From Chloroflexota bacterium (GTDB taxonomy: Bacteria; Chloroflexota; Dormibacteria; Aeolococcales; Aeolococcaceae), in assembly GCA_028287605.1 (NCBI GenBank), contig JAQBPI010000100.1, forward strand, positions 1 to 6,406: DNA of 6,406 bases, read 5' to 3'. The translations under genes were made by a program, and so were the position numbers. Positions 1 through 5,336 of this stretch are shown one piece after another (position 1 is the first letter of the stretch; each line of letters starts with the position of its first letter). The notes beneath the pieces were generated by a model. It did no database searches. It was not told where the DNA came from and saw nothing but the letters and a program-made list of their open reading frames with translations.

Positions 1-1
1 C

Positions 2-664
2 CGCCGGCTGGTGCTGGCCGGCCGGCGTCCGGAGGCGCTGGCGGGGGCGGCCGCCGAGCTGCGCGGCCGCGGCGCCGACCTGGTCGAGTGCCTCGCCTTC
101 GACGCCGAGGACGGCGCCTCCCATCCCGCGGTGGTCGACGCGGTCTTCGAGGCGCTCGGCGAGGTCGACCTGGCGCTGCTCGCCTTCGGCGTCCTCGGCG
201 ACCAGGAGCGGGCACCCCACGACCCCCAGCTGGCGGAGAGGATCGTCCGCACCAACTTCCTCGGCGCGGTGTCGCTGGCGATCCCGCTGGTGCGCCGGCT
301 CCGCGAGCAGGGGCACGGCACCCTGGTGGCGCTCTCGTCGGTGGCCGCCGAGCGCCCCCGCAGGGCCAACTTCGTCTACGGCGCCTCCAAGGCGGGGATG
401 GACGCCTACTTCCAGGGTCTCGCCGACAGCCTCGCCGGCTCCGGGGTCGAGGTGATGGTGGTGCGGCCCGGCTTCGTCCACACCAAGATGACCGAGGGGC
501 TGCCCGCCGCGCCCCTCTCCACCACCCCCGAGGCGGTGGCCGCGGCGGTGGTGCGCGGGCTCGGCACCCGCGCCGGCACGGTGTGGGTGCCCGCCCGTCT
601 TCGCCACGTGATGTGTGTGCTTCGGCACCTCCCGCGTCCGGTCTGGCGCCGCATGCGCGGGTAG
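2..664 (+). CDS. dprE2: DprE2-like decaprenylphosphoryl-2-keto-ribose reductase (5' partial)
   Basis: This is a short-chain dehydrogenase/reductase whose beginning lies upstream of the window. The frame is open from base 2 and yields 220 residues. About 30-35 N-terminal residues, including the Gly-rich NAD(P)H-binding turn, should be missing. Visible SDR elements, in fragment numbering, are an AFGVLGD stretch at 61-67 in place of NNAG, the N85 region (TNFLGAV), a serine pair at 112-113, and the catalytic YGASK at 126-130. SHP near 40, the RRANFVYG block at 120-127 and the C-terminal VMCVLRHLPRPVWRRM closely resemble mycobacterial DprE2 (Rv3791) from memory, which makes the assignment specific rather than generic SDR. 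In that family the enzyme reduces the 2-keto intermediate made by DprE1, giving decaprenylphosphoryl-arabinose, the donor for cell-wall arabinan. DprE1 is not in the window and would be expected upstream. The GTG codon at 11 is internal, not the start. A phosphatase gene follows after 5 nt. Confidence 0.87.
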   Translation, partial: RRLVLAGRRPEALAGAAAELRGRGADLVECLAFDAEDGASHPAVVDAVFEALGEVDLALLAFGVLGDQERAPHDPQLAERIVRTNFLGAVSLAIPLVRRLREQGHGTLVALSSVAAERPRRANFVYGASKAGMDAYFQGLADSLAGSGVEVMVVRPGFVHTKMTEGLPAAPLSTTPEAVAAAVVRGLGTRAGTVWVPARLRHVMCVLRHLPRPVWRRMRG

Positions 665-669
665 CCGGG

Positions 670-1296
670 ATGGCCGCCGCGCCGCCCCGGGTGGTCGCCG
701 CGTTCGACTTCGACGGCACCCTGAGCCGCCGCGACAGCCTGATGCCCTTCCTCCACCGCCTCTCCGGCGGCCCCGCGGTGCTGCGGGTGGTGCTCTGGCG
801 CCTCCCCCTCATCCTCGCCGCCGGTGCCGGCTGGATCTCGCGCGGCCGCGCCAAGGAGGCGGTGCTCCGCGGCCTGATCGCCGGGCGACGGCTCGAGGAG
901 GTCGAGCCCGTGGCCGAGCGCTTCGCCCGCCACCTGCTCGGCTCGGGGATGTGGCGGCCGGCGCTGGAGCGGCTGGAGTGGCACCGCAGCCGTGGCGACG
1001 CGGTGGTGATCGTCTCCGCCTCGCCCGCCCTCTACCTCGCCCCGCTGGGCCGCCTCCTGGGGGTGGACGCCGTGCTCGCCACCGGCCTCGAGGTCGACCC
1101 CGCCGGGCGGCTGACCGGCCGGCTCAGCGGCGGCAACGTCCGCGGACCGGCGAAGGTGGACCGTCTCGAGGCCTGGCTCGGCGGCCATCCCGCCGAGCTC
1201 TGGGCCTACGGCAACAGCGGCGGTGACCGTCAGCTGCTGGCCCGTGCCGACCACGGCTTCCGCAAGCGCTGGCGCCGCCTCCGGCCCGTGTCCTGA
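670..1296 (+). CDS. HAD-IB family phosphatase
   Basis: This 208-residue protein is a HAD-superfamily subfamily IB (SerB-like) phosphohydrolase. The four motifs are present in order: motif I FDFDGTLS (D13 nucleophile, D15 acid/base), motif II VIVSAS (S116 or S118), motif III lysine in GPAKVDRL (K162), and motif IV GNSGGD (D186). The helical stretch between motif I and about residue 100 fits the IB cap. No signal peptide is evident, so it is probably cytoplasmic. A hydrophobic segment at 37-55 could touch the membrane. The ATG at 670 was chosen because it lies 5 nt after the dprE2 stop and just before motif I. The frame stays open upstream, but that stretch is buried inside dprE2. Co-transcription with dprE2 suggests a role in the same lipid-sugar pathway, for example dephosphorylating decaprenylphosphoryl-5-phosphoribose, a step given to an unrelated PAP2-like protein in mycobacteria. 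That substrate is inference; phosphoserine or another phosphomonoester remains possible. Confidence 0.85.
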   Translation: MAAAPPRVVAAFDFDGTLSRRDSLMPFLHRLSGGPAVLRVVLWRLPLILAAGAGWISRGRAKEAVLRGLIAGRRLEEVEPVAERFARHLLGSGMWRPALERLEWHRSRGDAVVIVSASPALYLAPLGRLLGVDAVLATGLEVDPAGRLTGRLSGGNVRGPAKVDRLEAWLGGHPAELWAYGNSGGDRQLLARADHGFRKRWRRLRPVS

Positions 1297-1313
1297 ACCG
1301 GGGGCTACCCGGT
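1297..1313. terminator. Short inverted repeat between convergent genes
   Basis: ACCGGG (1297-1302) and CCCGGT (1308-1313) form a perfect 6-bp stem with a 5-nt loop. It lies exactly across the junction of the convergent phosphatase and CAP-protein genes and includes the CAP-protein stop codon. It could act as a bidirectional terminator, but the stem is short and neither strand has a U-run after it, so this is weak. No other terminator candidate fits in the 8-nt gap. Confidence 0.35.
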
Positions 1314-2606
1314 GAAGATGCAGGTCCAGACGAAGAGCGGCCCGGTGGCGCCCTGGTAGTGGCCGACGGAGGTGAAGGCGGCGCCGCAGCCCACCCGGGT
1401 GAACGCCGGGTTGACGATGTTGGCGAGGTGGTCCGGCGAGTTGAGCCAGAGGCCGTTGATCTGGACGATGTCGTCGACCATGGAGGCGGTGCCCGAGGTA
1501 CAGGCGATGTTCTCGCCGGCGGAGCGCCAGGCCAGCGAGCCCAGGTAGGTGGTGAACACCTGCTGCCCCTGGGCGCAGCCCGCCACGCTGTGGCTGAAGT
1601 AGTCGCGCTGGAGCAGGTCGAGCGAGCGCGAGGGGATGGTGACCGCCGGGCCGCCGCAGCCCGCCAGGTCGTAGCCGCCGGAGCCGCCCGACACCGCGTC
1701 GAGGGCGCCGTCCTCGCCGACCGCGCCGCGGCCGCGGTCGATGCGGTCGCGGCTCTGCAGCGCCGCCATCAGCGCCGCCGCCGCCCCGGGCCGGAAGGGC
1801 TGCGCGCCGAGGGCGAGTCCGGGCGCCACCGGCACGACGTCGCGGACGATGTCCCAGCCGCCCCAGTCGGGCGTGCCGGCGAAGCCGATGCCCGCGGGCG
1901 TGCCGGTGCTCTCCACCAGCCCCCAGCGCCCCGCCAGGTAGGCGCCGCCGGCCACCGGGTGGAGGTGGAGCCAGACGTCGACGCCGGGGATGGCGTGGGT
2001 GGACGCCAGCGCCGGCGCGGCTCCGAAGGCGTGGATGCCGCCCCAGCCGTCGAGCACCCAGCCGCCGTCGGGGCGGCCCAGCAGCGAGTGGTGGACGGCG
2101 AGGCCGCGGGCGATGTCCCAGTTCGGCCAGTAGGGGCCGGCGGGGAGCGCCGGTGCGGAGCCGAAGGGGTGGATGCCGCCCCAGCCGTCGAGCACCCAGC
2201 CGCCGGAGCCGTCGGGGAGCGCGACCAGGTCGCGGGCGATGTCCCAGCTCTGCCAGTAGGGGCCGGGGGGGAGGGGCGGCGCCGAGCCGAAGGGATGGAT
2301 GCCGCCCCAGCCGTCGAGCACCCAGCCGCCGCGGCCGGCGGGGAGGAGCTGCAGCGAGCGGGCGATGTCCCAGCCGCGCCAGTAGGGGGCGCCGGTGGTG
2401 TCGAGGGGCACCCCCGCGGAGGGGTGGAGGCCGCCCCACGCGTCGAGCGTGACCGAGCCGGCCGCGGGCAGCAGCGCCGCCGGCGCGGCGCCGGTGTGCG
2501 GGCTGCCGGTGGCGGTGGAGACGGGGCCGAGCAGTGCCACGGTGGCGCCGAGCACGGCCAGGAGGAGGGGGAGGCGGGGGCGGTGGGGGAGGTGGGGCAT
2601 GGTCAC
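1305..2606 (-). CDS. Secreted repeat protein with C-terminal CAP/SCP domain
   Basis: The product has 433 residues. An N-terminal signal peptide covers about 1-35: a basic, Pro-rich start, a hydrophobic core (LPLLLAVLGATVALLG) and a likely cleavage near TATGSPH. Residues 51-263 hold tandem units of about 42 residues built on WVLDGWGGIHPFGSAP, then GPYWxxWDIARxL. Units 2 to 4 (93-134, 135-180, 181-221) share the core almost exactly, unit 1 (51-92) is diverged, and unit 5 (222-263) is degenerate. Residues about 275-433 look like a CAP (CRISP/antigen 5/PR-1, SCP-like) domain: DYFSH (H339), GENIA (E365), the SPDHLANI block (H393) and a C-terminal FVWTCIFTG strand, with several cysteines. CAP proteins are extracellular; bacterial ones have varied and mostly unproven roles. 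The repeat region may bind a surface ligand, which is inference. The start is GTG 2606 or ATG 2600. No good Shine-Dalgarno sequence sits at normal distance, so a leaderless start at the GTG is possible. Confidence 0.85.
   Translation of the reverse strand: MTMPHLPHRPRLPLLLAVLGATVALLGPVSTATGSPHTGAAPAALLPAAGSVTLDAWGGLHPSAGVPLDTTGAPYWRGWDIARSLQLLPAGRGGWVLDGWGGIHPFGSAPPLPPGPYWQSWDIARDLVALPDGSGGWVLDGWGGIHPFGSAPALPAGPYWPNWDIARGLAVHHSLLGRPDGGWVLDGWGGIHAFGAAPALASTHAIPGVDVWLHLHPVAGGAYLAGRWGLVESTGTPAGIGFAGTPDWGGWDIVRDVVPVAPGLALGAQPFRPGAAAALMAALQSRDRIDRGRGAVGEDGALDAVSGGSGGYDLAGCGGPAVTIPSRSLDLLQRDYFSHSVAGCAQGQQVFTTYLGSLAWRSAGENIACTSGTASMVDDIVQINGLWLNSPDHLANIVNPAFTRVGCGAAFTSVGHYQGATGPLFVWTCIFTG
2033..2330 (-). 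repeat. Three identical 34-bp repeats encoding the DGWGGIH core
   Basis: The same 34 bases occur at 2033-2066, 2171-2204 and 2297-2330. They are spaced 138 and 126 bp apart, which is 46 and 42 codons. On the minus strand they encode the GGWVLDGWGGI core of repeat units 4, 3 and 2 of the CAP-domain protein. Identity at synonymous positions as well as in protein points to recent duplication or gene conversion between units. The spacers between them differ in sequence and length. Confidence 0.9.
2567..2597 (+). repeat. G-tract array with 9-nt period (G-quadruplex potential)
   Basis: The plus strand has four G-runs, at 2567-2571, 2576-2580, 2585-2589 and 2594-2597. They are separated by exactly 4 nt each time (AGGC, CGGT, AGGT), so the array repeats every 9 bases. 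This satisfies the usual G-quadruplex pattern with G-runs of at least four. It lies on the template strand over the first codons of the CAP-domain protein, where it encodes a Pro-x-x repeat (PHL PHR PRL PLL) at the start of the signal peptide. Whether it folds or regulates is unknown. Confidence 0.6.
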
Positions 2607-2617
2607 GCCCGATGCTA
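2607..2617 (-). promoter_or_regulatory. Possible -10 box for a leaderless CAP-protein transcript
   Basis: On the minus strand TAGCAT (2617-2612) matches the TANNNT form of a -10 element and ends 5 nt before the GTG at 2606. That spacing would place the transcript start at or next to the start codon. There is no convincing -35 hexamer at 16-18 nt. A GGAGG near 2626-2622 is about 16 nt before the GTG, too far for an ordinary ribosome site. This is a suggestion from motif spacing only. Confidence 0.3.
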
Positions 2618-2700
2618 TGGGGCCTCCGGGGCGCCTCCGACCACGGCGGGGTCAAGGGTCGGTGCCGGGCGTTGACGGATGTGGCGGTGCGCGGCCCGAT

Positions 2701-2726
2701 GTCACCGCCGCGTGTGCGGCGGTCAC
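2701..2726 (-). terminator. Hairpin downstream of the ABC permease
   Basis: An 8-bp perfect stem (2704-2711 with 2716-2723, ACCGCCGC and GCGGCGGT) closes a 4-nt GTGT loop. It extends by two more pairs beyond one C-C mismatch. It begins about 10 nt after the permease stop, so it may end or attenuate transcription before the CAP-protein gene. No U-tract follows on the minus strand, so it is not a classical intrinsic terminator. The rest of the 129-bp gap holds only the possible CAP-protein promoter. Confidence 0.45.
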
Positions 2727-2735
2727 GGCCAGGGC

Positions 2736-3584
2736 TCAGAGGCTCTCGGAGAAGTGCGGGGCGAGGCGGCGGAAGAGGACCACCCCGATCACCAGCACCG
2801 CCACGACGATCAGCAGCGGCACCGGCGTCGCCCGGCCCAGGATGGTGGCCGTCCAGGGCACCCGCGGGTCCTGGGTGACCAGCGCGTGACGCAGGTCCTC
2901 GATGATCTGCGCGACCGGGTTGAGAGCGACCAGCTCGACCTTGCTGTGGAGGATGTCGCGGCTGAGCGGGAACACCACCGCGGAGCCGTAGAAGAGCAGC
3001 TGGGTGAAGATCTCCCAGATGTGTCCGAGGTCGCGGTAGAACACGAACAGCGCGGAGAGGATCAGCGAGATGCCGATCACCAGGGCGTAGAGCTCGATCA
3101 GCAGCGGCACGGCGAGGAGCGAGTGCCAGCCCAGCGACAGCTGGCGCGCCGCGCCCGCGATCACCACGATCAGCGAGAGGTTGATGGCGAACGTCATCAG
3201 CGCAGTCAGGCTCGACGCGATCACCAGGATGGCGCGCGGGAACGACGCCTTGTTGATGAGGTTGCCGTTGACCACGATGGCGTTGACCGCGGTGACCGTG
3301 GTCTCGGAGAAGAAGGTCCAGATGACGATGCCGATGAGCAGCTGCAGGGTGAACCGGTCGGAGGTCCGCCCCGCGTGCAGCAGCCGGTCGAAGACCGCGT
3401 ACATGATCGCGAAGACCATCATCGGCTTGAGCAGCGACCAGAGGTAGCCGAGCACCGATCCCGTGTACTTCAGCTTGAACTGCGTCAGCGCCAGCTCGCG
3501 CGTGAGGTTGAGGTGACGTCCCATCCGGCCGCCGGGCGGCGGCGAGTGGGTGGCGAGCGGTTCGGCTGAGGTCGCGGTGGCCAT
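2736..3584 (-). CDS. ABC-2 type polysaccharide export permease (Wzm/TagG-like)
   Basis: This 282-residue integral membrane protein is the permease half of an ABC-2 exporter for surface polysaccharide or polyprenyl-linked glycan. A cytoplasmic N-terminus leads into the LKYTGSVLGYLWSLLKP block (38-54), typical of Wzm/TagG/KpsM-like permeases. About six hydrophobic segments follow, near 53-68, 80-100, 118-145, 155-183, 190-206 and 254-271. Family-like features include VFYRDLGHI (181-189), LNPVAQIIEDLRHAL (221-235) and a C-terminal APHFSESL. The length suits the family. ATG 3584 was chosen because an upstream in-frame start at 3647 would run into the divergent gene and add unrelated residues. A TAGACT box lies 10 nt before the ATG, and no Shine-Dalgarno sequence is seen. 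The ATPase partner (Wzt) is not in the window. Divergent glycosyltransferase genes suggest that it exports their product. Mycobacterial galactan export uses a related pair (Rv3781/Rv3783), but orthology cannot be judged here. Confidence 0.88.
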   Translation of the reverse strand: MATATSAEPLATHSPPPGGRMGRHLNLTRELALTQFKLKYTGSVLGYLWSLLKPMMVFAIMYAVFDRLLHAGRTSDRFTLQLLIGIVIWTFFSETTVTAVNAIVVNGNLINKASFPRAILVIASSLTALMTFAINLSLIVVIAGAARQLSLGWHSLLAVPLLIELYALVIGISLILSALFVFYRDLGHIWEIFTQLLFYGSAVVFPLSRDILHSKVELVALNPVAQIIEDLRHALVTQDPRVPWTATILGRATPVPLLIVVAVLVIGVVLFRRLAPHFSESL

Positions 3585-3630
3585 CGCGCGGGGCAGTCTA
3601 TCGAACCCGGCTGGTACGATGCGGCCCCCC
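3585..3630. promoter_or_regulatory. Divergent promoter region between permease and glycosyltransferase operon
   Basis: Only about 34-46 bp separate the two divergent starts. On the minus strand TAGACT (3600-3595) is 10 nt before the permease ATG. On the plus strand TACGAT (3615-3620) is 10 nt before an in-frame GTG at 3631. Both fit TANNNT -10 elements and imply very short or absent 5' leaders. No Shine-Dalgarno sequence precedes either gene, and no good -35 hexamer is visible on either strand. Such close divergence would tie transcription of exporter and glycosyltransferases together. Confidence 0.45.
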
Positions 3631-4131
3631 GTGCCCCAGCCAGCCACAGCCGACGTGACCGCAGACGCCGACCTCGACTACATGGACGAGATCGCCTCCC
3701 GGGCGCTCGGCAACCCTCCCTCCCCGGGGGTTCCCGCGGCCGCGCCGGAGCCGCCGCCGGGCGCCGCCGCCGGGTTCATCGGCCGTGCCGCCGCCCATGC
3801 GCACATGGGGAACGAGCTCTCCGAGGCCGAGCGCATGCTGCTGTTCAAGCGCGGCGTGCTGCGCATCGCCCACCTCTTCTCCAAGGAGCAGGTGGTCTAC
3901 AACGACAACGTGCTGAAGGCGCTGCGCGCCCTGGACCGGCGGCTCGCCGCGGTGCCGGGCCTGCTCGCCACCGCCGAGGCCGACCTCGCCGACCTCGGGG
4001 ACTCCGTCGACCGGCTCGGCCGGGAGATGGCCGAGCTGCGCCGCGCCGTCGACGAGGGCGGGCGCCGGCAGCAGGCGCTCGCCGAGGAGCTCGCCGCACT
4101 GCGTGCCAGGGTCGACACGCTCCAGCCCTGA
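3619..4131 (+). CDS. Small coiled-coil protein heading a glycosyltransferase operon
   Basis: I do not recognise a named family. From ATG 3619 the product has 170 residues. It has no signal peptide or membrane helix, so it should be cytoplasmic. It contains an acidic N-terminal piece (DLDYMDEIASRAL, 18-30), a Pro/Ala/Gly-rich linker (31-53), a short amphipathic region (ELSEAERMLLFKRGVLRIAHLFSKEQ, 66-91, in two helix-like halves), then a long coiled coil (about 95-168) with regular leucines and charged residues and only one proline, at 113. The YNDNVLKALRALDRRL piece recalls, from memory, helical stretches that precede methyltransferase or glycosyltransferase domains in polysaccharide loci. Here no enzyme domain follows. 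The next gene starts 2 nt after the stop, so the two are probably translationally coupled. A scaffold or chain-length role is conceivable but unproven. The start is uncertain: GTG 3631 would suit the TACGAT box and a leaderless transcript; ATG 3682 is a third choice. None has a Shine-Dalgarno sequence. Confidence 0.75.
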   Translation: MRPPVPQPATADVTADADLDYMDEIASRALGNPPSPGVPAAAPEPPPGAAAGFIGRAAAHAHMGNELSEAERMLLFKRGVLRIAHLFSKEQVVYNDNVLKALRALDRRLAAVPGLLATAEADLADLGDSVDRLGREMAELRRAVDEGGRRQQALAEELAALRARVDTLQP

Positions 4132-4133
4132 GC

Positions 4134-5336
4134 ATGCGCATCGCCATCGCCAAGCCTGACTTCGGCGTCGTCGGGGGCTTCGAGAAGGTGATGTCGCGGG
4201 TCGAGTGCGAGCTGGTGTCGCGCGGGCACTCGGTGCACCGGATCGGCGTCGAGATGGACGCCACCAGCCCGGTTCCCTACGGGGTCGCGGTGCCGCCGTC
4301 GCTGCGGCTGCGGCTGCCCGCGTTCGTCCGCTACATGGCCGCGATGGAGGCCTTCCAGCGCATCGACGCGAGCGCCTACGACCTGCTCGTCAGCACCCAG
4401 CCGCCCTCGTTCGCCACCGGCCACCGCCGCCACCTCTCGCTCTTCTCCCATCACCAGCGGCTCTACTACGACCTCTGCGACGTCTGGGTCGCCGCCGGGT
4501 TCGCCGACGCCCGGCTGCAGCGCCACGCCGCCGCGGTGGTGCGCCGGGTCGACCACCGCCACCTCTCCCGGGTGAGCCTGTTCCTGGCGGCGTCCGAGGT
4601 GGTGCGCGAGCGGCTGCGTCACTACAACGGGCTGGAGGACAACGTCGGCGTCTACCTGGCGGGCACCGGCCTCCACGAGTCCGTGCTCGCCGCCGCGGCG
4701 CAGACCGGTGCGGCTGCCGGCGAGCACGTGCTGTGCGTGACCCGGCACGAGTTCCCGAAGCGGGCCGAGCTGTTCGTGCACGCGATGGCCTACCTGCCCG
4801 AGGTGCCGGCGCGGCTGGTGGGCGGCGGCGGCCGGCTCGGCTTCGCCATCGACCTGGCGCGGCGGCTGACCACGCCCGGGGTCGATCTCGACGCGGTCGG
4901 TGACGCCGAGGTGTGGCTCAACCGGGGGATCCTGCCCGACGGCGTCGCGGCGGCGTCCCCGCTGGTGGGCAACATCGCGTTCCTCGGGCACGTCGACGAC
5001 GCCGAGCTCGCCCGCCTCTATGCCGGCGCCCTCTGCGTGGTCGCCCCCGCCCATCTCGAGGACTACGGGCTCACCGTGATCGAGGCCATGTCCGCGGGCC
5101 GCCCGGTGGTGGTCTGCCGCGACGGCGGCGGGGTCTGCCTGCCCGTCGAGGACGGCGTCAACGGCTTCGTGGTCGAGCCCACCGGCCGGGCCGTCGCCGA
5201 GGCGGTGGCGCGAATCCGCGACGACCCCGGGCTGGCCCGCGCCCTCGGCGAGCGCGCCCGCGAGACCGCCGCCGAGTACACCTGGGACCGCGCCATGCGC
5301 CAGATCATGGACGGCGTCGAGAGGCTCTGCGGATGA
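4134..5336 (+). CDS. GT4-family glycosyltransferase (GT-B fold)
   Basis: This 400-residue protein should transfer a sugar from a nucleotide-sugar donor onto a growing, probably lipid-linked, glycan in the cytoplasm. The N-terminal Rossmann domain opens with MRIAIAKPDFGVVGGFEKV, where the GGFEKV loop (14-19) takes the place of the usual GG-E acceptor/donor loop. The C-terminal domain has a conserved-looking TRHEFPKR (203-210) for the donor diphosphate and the GT4 EX7E motif, E309 to E317 in EDYGLTVIEAMSAGRPVV. The stretch between LVGGGG (about 228-233) and FLGHVDD (283-289) is some 30 residues longer than in typical GT4 enzymes. An unusual SHHQRLYYDLCD occurs at 105-116. The gene starts 2 nt after the coiled-coil gene and its stop overlaps the next start (ATGA), so the three are one operon. 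Sugar and acceptor cannot be read from sequence. Confidence 0.92.
   Translation: MRIAIAKPDFGVVGGFEKVMSRVECELVSRGHSVHRIGVEMDATSPVPYGVAVPPSLRLRLPAFVRYMAAMEAFQRIDASAYDLLVSTQPPSFATGHRRHLSLFSHHQRLYYDLCDVWVAAGFADARLQRHAAAVVRRVDHRHLSRVSLFLAASEVVRERLRHYNGLEDNVGVYLAGTGLHESVLAAAAQTGAAAGEHVLCVTRHEFPKRAELFVHAMAYLPEVPARLVGGGGRLGFAIDLARRLTTPGVDLDAVGDAEVWLNRGILPDGVAAASPLVGNIAFLGHVDDAELARLYAGALCVVAPAHLEDYGLTVIEAMSAGRPVVVCRDGGGVCLPVEDGVNGFVVEPTGRAVAEAVARIRDDPGLARALGERARETAAEYTWDRAMRQIMDGVERLCG
5319..5324 (+). promoter_or_regulatory. Shine-Dalgarno-like site for the second glycosyltransferase
   Basis: GAGAGG ends 8 nt before the ATG at 5333, a normal spacing. It lies inside the end of the preceding gene and supports that ATG as the start alongside the ATGA overlap. 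It is one of the few ribosome-site-like sequences in the window. Confidence 0.5.

Noticed and set aside
88..669. Upstream extension of the phosphatase frame
   Set aside because: It overlaps dprE2 in another frame and encodes low-complexity Arg/Gly/Pro sequence. The HAD motif I begins right after the ATG at 670.
2033..2330. CRISPR-like look of three regularly spaced 34-bp repeats
   Set aside because: The repeats lie in frame inside a coding sequence, the spacings are whole codons (42 and 46), the spacers are too long, and the spacers encode related protein units.
406..2655. Long minus-strand open frame of 749 codons, rich in Pro and Arg
   Set aside because: It is out of frame with the well-supported CAP protein over most of its length and antisense to dprE2 and the phosphatase. 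Its composition is that of a shadow frame in GC-rich DNA, with no recognisable domain.
1359..2675. Plus-strand open frame antisense to the CAP protein
   Set aside because: Its Ala/Gly/Val/Arg-rich sequence mirrors the repeats of the real gene, with no domain or start signal.
2679..3569. Plus-strand open frame of 296 codons opposite the permease
   Set aside because: It is composed mainly of Glu, Asp, Arg, His and Gln runs, the usual mirror image of a hydrophobic membrane protein.
3585..3647. Longer permease start at 3647 and longer coiled-coil start at 3550
   Set aside because: Each would make the divergent genes overlap and adds N-terminal residues that do not look like the family. The starts at 3584 and 3619 or 3631 leave room for a promoter.
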